Source of the DNA: an uncultured Lachnospiraceae bacterium
Lineage (GTDB): Bacteria > Bacillota > Clostridia > Lachnospirales > Lachnospiraceae
Length of the DNA stretch: 47,051 nucleotides
Assembly: GCA_946405625.1 (NCBI GenBank)
Contig: CAMJHQ010000026.1
Span: forward strand, 1 to 47,051
Reading direction: 5' to 3'
The position numbers were made by a program, and so were the translations under genes. Each line of letters starts with the position of its first letter. The stretch's first letter is position 1. The notes beneath the pieces are model-generated. The model was not told the DNA's origin. It searched no databases and saw only the letters and a program-made list of their open reading frames with translations. This document shows, in pieces, positions 1 to 8,613 of the stretch.

Positions 1-1157
1 GCATTTTCAATGAATCCATATGCATCCTGTCTCAGCTTTGCAAGACGTCTCTCAACCTTATCGAAATCAATCTCCGTATCGATAAGCTTTTCGACTCTGC
101 CCAATTCCGGCTTCGAATATCTCGATTCTATATCAAGCTGTTTCAGCAGGCTCTCTATACGGGAATTTCTCGAATGTGCCCCCTCCGCATATCTTCCGAA
201 GGTAACAAATGGTCTTCTGTTGAGTATGGAGAATACTGTCCCATGGAAGGAATCAGTGATCACATACTCCGCTCCCCTTATAAGATTAAGAAACTCCGCA
301 GGTCCTACATCAAATCTCTTATGATCTCCGAATTCCAGATCTTCCTTAACAAAGTCATCAAGATGCGGACATGTAACTATCGGAAGATTTCTACTCTTTG
401 CAAATTCTTCTGCAGTCTTTCTATGCGCTGAATTTGTTCCGAGAAAATATGCAAAGATATATTTACCTTCCTCAAGGCGTTTAGGTGGGAATGCTTCATC
501 CCATTCTTCCTTCGTAAGCCAGAGCGTAGGATCCAGAACAACCTTTGCGGTTCTTCCCGTTAGTTTCTTTACAATCTTAGCACCCGAAATTTCTCTGACA
601 CTTAAATGTTCTATCCTGTTCAGATATTCCTGAGTGGTTTTTATCTGATTTCTCGGTATTCTTGTTACACCGAAGCTTGTTGCAAGCGATATTTTTTTAA
701 TCTTATCCGGAACAAAAAGAAGATTATAGAACCTGCTCTTAATGCCGGCAGGGGTCCAAAGCTGATCGCTTCCGACCATAACGGCATCATATTTATCCGT
801 TCCCTTTACAAGATTCTTCTCACCCTTATAAACATCCGAATAAGGTCCTATATACTCTTTCCTGAATGAGCCAAAGAGTTGTTTTCTTTCGGCATCTCCC
901 TGCTTTACCTCCGGGTACTTCGAAGCCCTCATAGCCTTTTTAAGATTCATTATCTTACCGCTCATAAAGTAGGGATTAAAAAGCCTCGTGACATTCTTTA
1001 TCATGAATCCCACAGTCTTCTTGTCATAACGTATATGTTCATAATCCCAGCCCGCATTCTTCACGATTCTCTGCGTAGCATAAATCTGAAGCATGCTTCC
1101 GTAATTATTGCAGTCATATCTGACGCAAATGCCTAATTTCTTCATCTCATCAACCAT
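1..1157 (-). CDS. Polysaccharide pyruvyltransferase family protein (partial, C-terminus beyond window)
   Basis: Read on the minus strand, the frame stays open from ATG at 1157 to the window edge, about 385 codons, so the C-terminus is missing. The N-terminus (KKLGICVRYDCNNYGSMLQ), an internal VMVGSDQLW and a late ITDSFHGTVFSILN with RPFV after it are typical of the polysaccharide pyruvyltransferase family (PF04230), which adds pyruvate ketals to surface glycans. GGAA lies six bases before the 1157 start; ATG 1145 is an alternative. The gene begins just after a terminator-like hairpin behind the licD-like gene, so it may be reached by readthrough or have its own signal. The family assignment is firm; the acceptor glycan is unknown. 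Members of this family (CsaB) are known to modify the glycan bound by SLH surface proteins, but nothing here shows that this one does. Confidence 0.88.
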   Translation of the reverse strand, partial: MVDEMKKLGICVRYDCNNYGSMLQIYATQRIVKNAGWDYEHIRYDKKTVGFMIKNVTRLFNPYFMSGKIMNLKKAMRASKYPEVKQGDAERKQLFGSFRKEYIGPYSDVYKGEKNLVKGTDKYDAVMVGSDQLWTPAGIKSRFYNLLFVPDKIKKISLATSFGVTRIPRNQIKTTQEYLNRIEHLSVREISGAKIVKKLTGRTAKVVLDPTLWLTKEEWDEAFPPKRLEEGKYIFAYFLGTNSAHRKTAEEFAKSRNLPIVTCPHLDDFVKEDLEFGDHKRFDVGPAEFLNLIRGAEYVITDSFHGTVFSILNRRPFVTFGRYAEGAHSRNSRIESLLKQLDIESRYSKPELGRVEKLIDTEIDFDKVERRLAKLRQDAYGFIEN

Positions 1158-1164
1158 CTTCTAT

Positions 1165-1201
1165 TCCATAAAAATGTAGGGGCAAAAATATTCTGCCCCT
1201 A
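1165..1201 (-). terminator. Terminator-like hairpin between the LicD and pyruvyltransferase genes
   Basis: Perfect 8-bp arms at 1177-1184 and 1194-1201 (TAGGGGCA/TGCCCCTA), followed on the minus strand by CATTTTTAT. It sits three nucleotides behind the LicD stop and about 20 nt before the next start, so it should end or weaken transcription of the upstream glycan operon. The other strand reads out AAATTTAAT, so some bidirectional use is possible. Confidence 0.7.
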
Positions 1202-1204
1202 AAT

Positions 1205-2056
1205 TTAATCATTTTTTCTATAAATTTTGTAACAATGATGTCCGACCCTGTCGCTTTCCGGCGGCAGCTGCATATAATCCCCGTAAATATGTCTTAGTAT
1301 CCTGTCATATTTCTTGGGTATCCTGAATTCACTATCTTCGTATGGAGCCATAATGTAATCATCAAACCAGCTTCTCTTGAAGATATCCTTTATACCTCCT
1401 GACAGCCATACAACACATCCGACATACTCACTCTTGTCATAAGGATGCTTCCCAACAAGTTTTTCCAGCTTCTTCTGAAAGAATTTATATCCGAAAGCTT
1501 TTGAAACATGATATACCGGAAGCTTCATCATATACTTGATCTTAGACGTTGTGGTTTCCTTCTGAAAACTTTTTCTTGATGCCTGATAACAGAAGGATGA
1601 TATTCTGTCCCCCTTAAGTCCGAACTTTATAGACTTCTTCTTATCAGTTCCGAGCCCATCGAAGGGATATATATCTATAAATACACCGGCACCGTAATCA
1701 ATCTCGTTATCGGCAATCATCTCATATCTGTCATCGCTTACCCTTGTGATCATATATGGATATTTATCCGAAGTATCAGGATTTAATATCTTCAGATTCG
1801 GAATCTCATGAGTTTTCATATACTCCAGAAATCTGTCATAATCGGGACGAGGCATCATTATATCAAGGTCGTCATCCCAAGGAATAAATCCCTTATGTCT
1901 TATAGCTCCTATAAGAGTTCCGTACATCAGAAGATACCTGAAATCGTTCTCCTCACAGATAGCAGCTACTTTTTTAAGAATATCCAGGGCTACATCCTGA
2001 ATCTCCTTCTGAGTTAATTCCTGTCTCATATATATCACGCTCTCAGTATTTATCAT
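1205..2056 (-). CDS. LicD family protein (phosphocholine/phospho-sugar transferase-like)
   Basis: A 283-residue cytoplasmic protein with the LicD signature LMYGTLIGAIRHKGF followed by IPWDDDLDIMM at about residues 43-70; the DDDLD acidic cluster is the metal-binding part of this nucleotidyltransferase-fold family. Family members transfer phosphocholine, or in relatives other phospho-alditols, to surface glycans. In pneumococcus, LicD-made phosphocholine is what choline-binding repeat proteins hold on to. Three giant proteins with such repeats lie just upstream, so a phosphocholine role is plausible here, but this is inference. The first ATG is at 2056; an internal ATG at 2029 has a GAGAG eight bases ahead and may be the real start. 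It follows the glycosyltransferase gene by 45 nt and is probably in the same operon. Confidence 0.88.
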   Translation of the reverse strand: MINTESVIYMRQELTQKEIQDVALDILKKVAAICEENDFRYLLMYGTLIGAIRHKGFIPWDDDLDIMMPRPDYDRFLEYMKTHEIPNLKILNPDTSDKYPYMITRVSDDRYEMIADNEIDYGAGVFIDIYPFDGLGTDKKKSIKFGLKGDRISSFCYQASRKSFQKETTTSKIKYMMKLPVYHVSKAFGYKFFQKKLEKLVGKHPYDKSEYVGCVVWLSGGIKDIFKRSWFDDYIMAPYEDSEFRIPKKYDRILRHIYGDYMQLPPESDRVGHHCYKIYRKND

Positions 2057-2101
2057 ATCATCGTCCGATTCACGCAGTAAATCCGACCTACAACCACAAT
2101 G

Positions 2102-3049
2102 TCAAGATCTGAGAATATGACTCAGATAATCATCATTTGTTTTTGATTTTGCAAGCTTATATGTAAGCTTGTGGAAAGGTGTCATACCCGTAACTGCATT
2201 CCACAACTCTTCATCGTATTTCTCGTTTATACGAAGAAGTAAGATATGAGGAATCTCATTGCTTACAGGAATAACCTTTGCCCACTCTTCCGGATACTGT
2301 TCGATTGCCAGCTGAACAAAGCAGTGCACCAGAAAATAATTAACAAGCTTGTTGCTTGTTTTCCAGTAATCCAGAAGCAGCATTCTTGCAAGCTCTATGA
2401 TCTTATTATGCGAATAAGACGAAATGTACCAACTTGAGGTTTTAAGCGACTGTCCGTCCGCTCCCGGTTTCAGAACCTGAAACATAAAAAAAGGGGACTT
2501 TCTCATATAAGAAAACTTATCATCCCATCCGCTGCAGTAAACTGTTCCGTCTATCCATGTTCCACCGTATTGAGACAAAAGCTCGAGTCTCAATATATCA
2601 GAAAAATGAGTTTTGGTAATTATACCCTTCTCATATTTCTCCATGATATAAGATGGCAGTTCAACATAATCATTGATATTCGTTTCATCCAAAACAACTA
2701 TCTTACTGTCTTTGAAATTGTCTTTTATTGATTTATAACACCTTTTGACCAGACTCGGAGCTTTATCGATTCCCTGAAGCCAGCAGATCCAGATCGTGTC
2801 GTTAAAAGCTGATTCCTTATTGCCTGAATCAACAGCCTCCTTAAAAGCCGGAAGCTTCTTCTTATACTGCCTTCTGAGCTTCTTTAAAGCCTTATTATCT
2901 ACCGAAAGCCTGAGGATTTCCATACCGGTCTTATCAAACCCCAGAAGCGGAGATAATACAGCAGCATATGGAGCAAGTCCCTGCTTTACTATATAGCTCA
3001 TCTGGCTCCTGACATTTTCTTTTTTCAGAATTTTCAATCCGCTTCCCAT
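2102..3049 (-). CDS. Capsular polysaccharide synthesis glycosyltransferase (Caps_synth/GT32-like)
   Basis: A 315-residue protein with WICWLQGIDKAPSLVKRCY at about 86-105 and LRLELLSQYGGTWIDGTVYC at about 150-172. The latter is the GGxWxD motif of the capsular-synthesis/GT32-like family (PF05704), which transfers sugars from nucleotide donors during capsule or cell-wall glycan assembly. No signal peptide or membrane segment is evident. It lies 58 nt after the DUF1972 glycosyltransferase and 45 nt before the LicD gene, all one direction. ATG 3049 has no strong ribosome binding site; ATG 3001 is preceded by AGGAG with four bases between, and could be the true start. Donor and acceptor cannot be told from the sequence. 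Confidence 0.82.
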   Translation of the reverse strand: MGSGLKILKKENVRSQMSYIVKQGLAPYAAVLSPLLGFDKTGMEILRLSVDNKALKKLRRQYKKKLPAFKEAVDSGNKESAFNDTIWICWLQGIDKAPSLVKRCYKSIKDNFKDSKIVVLDETNINDYVELPSYIMEKYEKGIITKTHFSDILRLELLSQYGGTWIDGTVYCSGWDDKFSYMRKSPFFMFQVLKPGADGQSLKTSSWYISSYSHNKIIELARMLLLDYWKTSNKLVNYFLVHCFVQLAIEQYPEEWAKVIPVSNEIPHILLLRINEKYDEELWNAVTGMTPFHKLTYKLAKSKTNDDYLSHILRS

Positions 3050-3107
3050 TTACCACGCAACATCCTAAATATAATATTCTTTCAGGCACAGTAATAATAC
3101 TTTTATA

Positions 3108-4310
3108 CTAGCTGAGGAATACCTTGCAGTACTGGTTTACAATCCTTTCCCAGCTATATTTATCACTAATTCTCTTCTGTGCTTTAGCTTCAAGCTCCTT
3201 GATCTCTTCTTCCGAGAGAGTATCACATTTATAGATCAGCCTTGCAAGATTTCCGTCGGACTTATCCCAATACATGGCTGCGCCTTCGGCAACCTCCTGG
3301 TTGAATCCGACCTTATATAACATATTTATCTTAGTACATCCAAGTGCTTCAAGAAGAGAAGGATTGGTACCTCCAACCTCATGTCCGTGAATGTATGCAT
3401 ATGCATTTTTTCTGATATCAAGAAGCAGTTCCTGATCATATACCGTTCCGACAAACTTGATCCTGTCGTCGGATTTGAAATGCAGAGTCTTCTCAAGCTT
3501 TCTGAGGAACTTCACATTTGCTGTTGTTATTATGACAAGATCCTTCTTCGTAGAGCTCTTCATAAACTCCTTAATGATAGTTTCGAAGTTATTCTCCGGA
3601 ACGAATCTTCCTACGATCAGATAATAATTATCAGCTTTAATCTTCTTATCCGCAAACCATTTCTTAAGCTTTGCCTCGTTGGTCTGCTTGCATGCACCAA
3701 GCTCGGCACCATATGATATATAACATGTATCGGGATTAAAGCGTCCGTATGCTCTCTTGATATACTTCTCGATATTTTTGCTGTCACAAATAATCTTATC
3801 GGCGCATTTTACCATTGCCCTCTCAGAGAGTCTCCAATAAAGCTTAACAATAGTGGACCACTTTGCTCTCTTCCACTCATGTCCGTCAGGATTCAGGTAG
3901 AGCTTTCCGCCAAGTGAATGTATTTCCTTCTTAAAGCAGGAAATATATGGTCCGATTCTGCACGCAAGTATATATACAATAGGATTCTTGATATTATTCT
4001 CTCTGATGTAATCGCATACTTTTCGAAGTGCCTTTACATCGTATAATATCGCAGTGGCAGACTTAACATTGAACACCTTTACCTTGAAGCATGAAGCTCC
4101 ATGATATTCAAAACTGCCCTCTTCCTCTCCCATGCATGCAACATGGTATTTAATCTTGCTGTTATCGTTATGCTCCGTCAGCTTATCCACAAAGGTCTCA
4201 AAACCGCCGTAATTGGCAGGTATGCCCTTGCATCCTACTATAAAAACATGCTGTATATCTTTATTTTCACATTCACTGTTACCGTTTTGTGACATCATCA
4301 TCTCATCCAT
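3108..4310 (-). CDS. Glycosyltransferase with DUF1972 domain (rhamnosyltransferase-like, GT4)
   Basis: A 400-residue cytoplasmic glycosyltransferase. Its N-terminus HVFIVGCKGIPANYGGFETF (from about residue 21) is the hallmark of DUF1972 (PF09314), the donor-side domain found in rhamnosyltransferases of capsule and O-antigen clusters. The C-terminal half has the GT-B/GT4 features YYLIVGRFVPENNFETII and HGHEVGGTNPSLLEALGC. Rhamnose is the likely sugar by family precedent and because rmlA occurs further along, but this is inference. It is the first gene of the left glycan operon, with a perfect consensus promoter about 60 nt upstream. Several ATGs lie at the start (4310, 4301, 4298, 4295); the choice is uncertain because no strong Shine-Dalgarno stands out. 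Confidence 0.87.
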   Translation of the reverse strand: MDEMMMSQNGNSECENKDIQHVFIVGCKGIPANYGGFETFVDKLTEHNDNSKIKYHVACMGEEEGSFEYHGASCFKVKVFNVKSATAILYDVKALRKVCDYIRENNIKNPIVYILACRIGPYISCFKKEIHSLGGKLYLNPDGHEWKRAKWSTIVKLYWRLSERAMVKCADKIICDSKNIEKYIKRAYGRFNPDTCYISYGAELGACKQTNEAKLKKWFADKKIKADNYYLIVGRFVPENNFETIIKEFMKSSTKKDLVIITTANVKFLRKLEKTLHFKSDDRIKFVGTVYDQELLLDIRKNAYAYIHGHEVGGTNPSLLEALGCTKINMLYKVGFNQEVAEGAAMYWDKSDGNLARLIYKCDTLSEEEIKELEAKAQKRISDKYSWERIVNQYCKVFLS

Positions 4311-4376
4311 CTATATCAACCCAGATTGTATCATTTTGCATAAAAAAGAAAGGTTTTCTTAAAACCACTCCGCTAT

Positions 4377-4405
4377 ATTATACTTTTAATTCTTCTTACT
4401 GTCAA
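4377..4405 (-). promoter_or_regulatory. Consensus sigma-70/sigmaA promoter of the left glycan operon
   Basis: On the minus strand TTGACA (4400-4405), a 17-nt spacer, then TATAAT (4377-4382), identical to consensus. The start point should be near 4370. The short leader soon forms a 6-bp hairpin GGTTTT/AAAACC (4352-4366) followed by TTTCTTTTTT, which might reduce readthrough into the operon. Confidence 0.82.
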
Positions 4406-4414
4406 ACGATATAA

Positions 4415-4442
4415 GACGGCCCGAGAAGCCTCTCGAGCCGCC
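4415..4442 (-). terminator. Hairpin behind the 1319-residue surface protein gene
   Basis: Arms at 4415-4426 and 4431-4442 pair along 12 positions around an AGCC/GGCT loop. Two positions mismatch if read on the plus strand but become G-U pairs in minus-strand RNA, which supports a minus-strand RNA role. It lies about 22 nt behind the stop at 4464. No strong U-run follows (TTATATCG), so termination may be partial. Confidence 0.55.
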
Positions 4443-4463
4443 CATATTATTACTATTCCGCAG

Positions 4464-7400
4464 CTATCTCATAACCCCGTCAGGACCGATATAATAGCCA
4501 TCTATCCACTCATCAGTGACCATGGTTCCATCCTGTCTGAAATAATACCAGCTTCCATCAATCTTCATCCATCCGGTCTTCATAGCTCCGCTCGATGTAA
4601 AGTAATACCAATCGTCGCCTTCCTTCAACCAGCCTATCTTCATAGCCCCGCTTCCGGAGAAATAATATCTTATATTCCCCTGCTGAATCCAGCCCGTCTG
4701 CATAACTCCCTTATCATCAAAGAAGTACCAAAGGCTGCCAACCTGAAGCCAGCCTGTCTTCATAACTCCGCTCGATGCAAAGTAATACCAATCATCGCCT
4801 TCCTTCAGCCAGCCCGTCTTCATGGCTCCGCTTGGAGCGAAGTAGTATTTATAGCCGCCGATTTCTTTCCAGCCGGTTATCATATTACATTTTTCAGCAT
4901 CAAACAGGAACCAGACCGTTCCCGAATTAAACCAGCCCGTTTTTACTATACCTTTATCATCTATATAGTACCATTCACCGTCATCATCAGTCTGCCACCC
5001 CTTCAGAACACGCTCGCCTTCACGGAAGAAATAGTTCTTTTTAACCGGTTCATAATATGCAATACCCGTATAAGAGGAATCCTTAACGCCATCGGTTATA
5101 TAATACCATTTGCCCTTATACTCTTGGACGCCGTCATGATCAAAAAGGTATATATCAAGCTTGGACGGATCTATTTCTGTTTGTCCGCCGTTATCTATGA
5201 ACAGTCTCTTACAATTATCGCACTGATAATACTCTCTTGTTCCCGCTTTCGTAAGGGTTGCCTCAATCTCCGCATAATGTTTCATAAGATGCGGTTCACT
5301 TGTTATCTTTTCCTCGCGCGTATCTGAGCATATCTTACATGTAAATACTTTAATTCCATCCTCACCGCATCCGACAGGCTCTTTACTTATCACGCCTTCG
5401 TCCCAATCATGTCCCGTAGCAGATATGATCTCCTGTGCCGTAAAGACCTGACCGCATCTTTCACAATGACTTCCTTCCGTAAGTCCTGTTTCCTCACAGC
5501 CCGGTGCTTTATAATGATCGATTACCGGCAGATGTCCGAGAGCCTCGACCGTTTCCTTCTTTTCTCTTCCGCAGTCAAGACAGATATATTTCCTGACTCC
5601 TTCCTTCAGGCATGTCGGAGCATCAACTATAGTTCCTTCATCATATCTATGACTTTCCGTCTGCTCTATATCACATCGATTACATTTTCTCTTATATTCC
5701 GTCTCATTTCCGCTTACATCAACCCAATCCGTAAAGTCATGTCCAAGTGGTGCAATCTCTGTCTGTGCTATAAGGATTTTGCCGCATTCGGAGCAGTGGC
5801 TTCCTTCCGTAAGTCCTGCTGCCTCGCAGGTTGGAGCGACAGCTTCATCAACAACTCCCGTATGCCCCTTTGCCGGAACTTCAGTCTGAGAAGTTATGAT
5901 GAGTCCGCATACCGAGCAGTGGCTTCCTTCTGTAAGTCCCGAAGTTTCGCACGTTGCAGCTTTTGCCTGATCCTTAACTTCAGTATGAGGCAGAAGCGGG
6001 ATATCTTCATCTTTTACTGCCCCACATACAGTACAGACATATCTTACCCTTCCCATATTGGTGCAGCTTGCTGCTTTAAGTACGGTTCCCTCATCATATG
6101 CATGTTCTTTCTCAAGGACTTTAACTTTAACCGTTGCGGTTTTGTTGCTTCCGTCATTTGTCTTTCCTGTCAGTGTTGTTTCTCCGTACTTAACGCCGAC
6201 TATTCGGAGCTTTCCGTCATCTCCTCTGACAGCCTTGGCAACCGCCTCATTTGAACTAGTCCAGTTTACCGTCTTGTCCGTTGCATTTTCCGGAAGAATC
6301 CTCTCTGTTATCTCATAACTTTCCTCTTCCTTGACAGTTATACTTGTCGGCGTAACCGAAAAGCTTGTAACCGGCTGCTTATCTGTCTTAACAGTTACCG
6401 GTCCGTAGGCTGCACTTTCATGATAATAATTCGATGCCCTTTTTCTGGTATAGAAGTTATATTCCGTATCCGGTTTCAGCCCTGAAAATGTACCGGAAAC
6501 CTGCCACGTCTCACCATCCATCGAATATTCCTGTCCGCTGACCGTATTAAGAACAACCTTTGTAGCATTCTTCGAGCTGACCGAGAGACTCGTCGGAGCA
6601 TCATGTGTCCCGTAAACATATATAAAGCATGAAACCTGCGTATTATCCTCATAATTTACGCCGATAGCATATGTATATCCCGGTTCAACTCCTGTAACAG
6701 TTTTTGCATCACGGTCATAAATTGCATGATCGGACATATTGCTTGGCGTATAAAACAATTCCGGAACAGTATTTTCCTGAGGTTCAATGATAAGATATAA
6801 ACTCTTTGTTTCTCCGACGTCCACTCTTATTGGGCTCTCATTAAATTCGAACCTTGTTATCTTATTATAGGCTTTTATATTTTTAGTACGCGTCGTACCG
6901 GAAATATCATTCAATGTACATGTAATCGTACATTCACCCGGCTTCTTTACAGTCACGAGGCCTGTACTGTCTATAGAGAAAGCTTCCTCATTCGATACCG
7001 ACCATGTCACATCCTTATATGTGGCATTTTCGGGTTCTATATTAGCATTAAACTTAACAGTATCTCCGACATAAAAATACTTCTCACTCGAATCCATTGT
7101 TATCGTAAATGTTTTTACGGCAACTCCTCTTTGTATTGTATCTGCTTTTGAAGGATTGGAAATATCTATCGTATTAAAATATTTCTCCACTTCATTCCAA
7201 AAATACCATACTATTTTTCCGTTATATACAATCGGCTGGCAGTCAGACATTTTCGCTTCAAAACTATACAGCTGACCAACCTTATTTCCCGCTCCGTCAA
7301 TCTTCTGATAGAACACGGTGTTTCCCTGTGACCATATTACATAAAAAGAATCATCTGATATTTTTACAAGTTTCGGTATGGATATCTGAGTCTCTCCTGC

Positions 7401-8423
7401 AGCATAATCTGTCAGCCACACATTTTTAACTGCATGTGTCGATCTGTCAACAACGCCTATATATACATCTCTGCAGGTACCGGCTGCCGGAAGCGATGAT
7501 CCGTCCGACTTCTTCATTACAGTACTTGCTGCTATAAGATATGAGCTCGATGAAATCTCAAATCCTCCGACAGAAGTTCCCGTATAATTTGCTCCTGTTT
7601 CTCCCGGGAATTTCAAGACCTCAAGGTATGATATATTAGCCAATGATTTTCCTTTGAGAAATGTTCCGTTTTCCACGGAATCATAAAAACACATAACCAG
7701 TGATCTCGGATGTGCATCTCCGTGATCCAGTGTAACCATCTTCGAGCCATCCATTTTTACAAACTGATTAAAAGAATGGCTGATATATCCATTAGATATA
7801 TTAAATATACCCGTGTACGAATCTGTAATTTCATTTCCTGCTATATCATATTCTATGGTAACATTTGCCTGATGGTCTCCGTACATCTTATGACAGGTTC
7901 TGATCAGAAGATAATTTCCGTACTGAGTCAATCTGCAGCTTCCTGCCTCAAACGGATTTTTTGTATTGCAGTTATAGAGTCCGGCAGAACCGATTCTGTT
8001 CCAGCTCTTGTCATACTTGGTAATACGATATCCTTCGACATCAGCAGACGTCGCCGGATTCGCTGAACCGCTTACGATAAAATAATTATCCGATGATTCA
8101 TAAAATGCCCCGAAGATCGGAAGCTCTTCCGGAATCAGTTTCTGACTTTTCAGATTGAAATTCTGATCATAATATTCAACTAGATACCCATTAATAGAGG
8201 CCCCCGCCTGAACACGCATCAGATCGCCATTTCCGGTACTGCATAGATATGACTTTACAGTACTTGCCCAGTTGTTAGTACTTGATTCGGTATTTTTTCC
8301 CGAGAATTCCATTATCGTCCCCGAATCATCGGCCAGAACAGTCCGCATAGCTAACATCTCTGAAATCCCGAACAATACTATCGATATCAATATGGCAACA
8401 AAGATCTTGATGTTTTTTCTCAT
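4464..8423 (-). CDS. Giant secreted surface protein: Big_2 domains, Cys-pair repeats, choline-binding-type repeats
   Basis: 1319 residues. A signal peptide (about 1-31) is followed by roughly 400 residues of unassigned, possibly propeller-like sequence. Then come a Big_2 Ig-like domain (about 437-514), a further beta domain with fibronectin-III character (about 604-676), and a second Big_2 (about 681-771). About 300 residues follow of repeating HxYDEGT...C...YxCxxCG...H units with paired cysteines (about 771-1081). Eight or more choline-binding-type repeats (GWLKEGDDWYYF, SSGAMKTGW) fill about 1094-1319. These C-terminal repeats should hold the protein on the cell surface. The start has GGAGG 12 nt upstream, partly inside a small AGGC/GCCT hairpin. 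No catalytic domain is evident, so an adhesive or structural role is likely. Confidence 0.9.
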   Translation of the reverse strand: MRKNIKIFVAILISIVLFGISEMLAMRTVLADDSGTIMEFSGKNTESSTNNWASTVKSYLCSTGNGDLMRVQAGASINGYLVEYYDQNFNLKSQKLIPEELPIFGAFYESSDNYFIVSGSANPATSADVEGYRITKYDKSWNRIGSAGLYNCNTKNPFEAGSCRLTQYGNYLLIRTCHKMYGDHQANVTIEYDIAGNEITDSYTGIFNISNGYISHSFNQFVKMDGSKMVTLDHGDAHPRSLVMCFYDSVENGTFLKGKSLANISYLEVLKFPGETGANYTGTSVGGFEISSSSYLIAASTVMKKSDGSSLPAAGTCRDVYIGVVDRSTHAVKNVWLTDYAAGETQISIPKLVKISDDSFYVIWSQGNTVFYQKIDGAGNKVGQLYSFEAKMSDCQPIVYNGKIVWYFWNEVEKYFNTIDISNPSKADTIQRGVAVKTFTITMDSSEKYFYVGDTVKFNANIEPENATYKDVTWSVSNEEAFSIDSTGLVTVKKPGECTITCTLNDISGTTRTKNIKAYNKITRFEFNESPIRVDVGETKSLYLIIEPQENTVPELFYTPSNMSDHAIYDRDAKTVTGVEPGYTYAIGVNYEDNTQVSCFIYVYGTHDAPTSLSVSSKNATKVVLNTVSGQEYSMDGETWQVSGTFSGLKPDTEYNFYTRKRASNYYHESAAYGPVTVKTDKQPVTSFSVTPTSITVKEEESYEITERILPENATDKTVNWTSSNEAVAKAVRGDDGKLRIVGVKYGETTLTGKTNDGSNKTATVKVKVLEKEHAYDEGTVLKAASCTNMGRVRYVCTVCGAVKDEDIPLLPHTEVKDQAKAATCETSGLTEGSHCSVCGLIITSQTEVPAKGHTGVVDEAVAPTCEAAGLTEGSHCSECGKILIAQTEIAPLGHDFTDWVDVSGNETEYKRKCNRCDIEQTESHRYDEGTIVDAPTCLKEGVRKYICLDCGREKKETVEALGHLPVIDHYKAPGCEETGLTEGSHCERCGQVFTAQEIISATGHDWDEGVISKEPVGCGEDGIKVFTCKICSDTREEKITSEPHLMKHYAEIEATLTKAGTREYYQCDNCKRLFIDNGGQTEIDPSKLDIYLFDHDGVQEYKGKWYYITDGVKDSSYTGIAYYEPVKKNYFFREGERVLKGWQTDDDGEWYYIDDKGIVKTGWFNSGTVWFLFDAEKCNMITGWKEIGGYKYYFAPSGAMKTGWLKEGDDWYYFASSGVMKTGWLQVGSLWYFFDDKGVMQTGWIQQGNIRYYFSGSGAMKIGWLKEGDDWYYFTSSGAMKTGWMKIDGSWYYFRQDGTMVTDEWIDGYYIGPDGVMR

Positions 8424-8613
8424 ATCAGGCGAAGGCCTCCGTTTTATTCTTTATTTTCCCCTTGTCATAACGAATAAAACACTTATTTCTTCACTTAAAT
8501 CCATCTTTTATTATTTCTATATTCTGTTTTTATGTTTACAGCTATTTTAATGTGTTCATTTTTCCATGGTTACAAATAAATCTCATGGCTGTACTTATGC
8601 CATGGCCCCACAT
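8424..8613. other. Intergenic region with weak inverted repeat
   Basis: 190 AT-rich bases between two surface-protein genes. The only clear structure is a perfect 6-bp inverted repeat CATGGC/GCCATG (8584-8604), which on the minus strand is followed by AGATTTATTTG and may be a weak terminator of the upstream 1003-residue gene. I find no convincing promoter for the downstream gene. Confidence 0.3.

Noticed and set aside
5409-6254. Plus-strand open frame of 281 codons opposite the Cys-pair repeats
   Set aside because: Arises from the repetitive, low-complexity sense strand; no recognisable protein features and no ribosome site of note.
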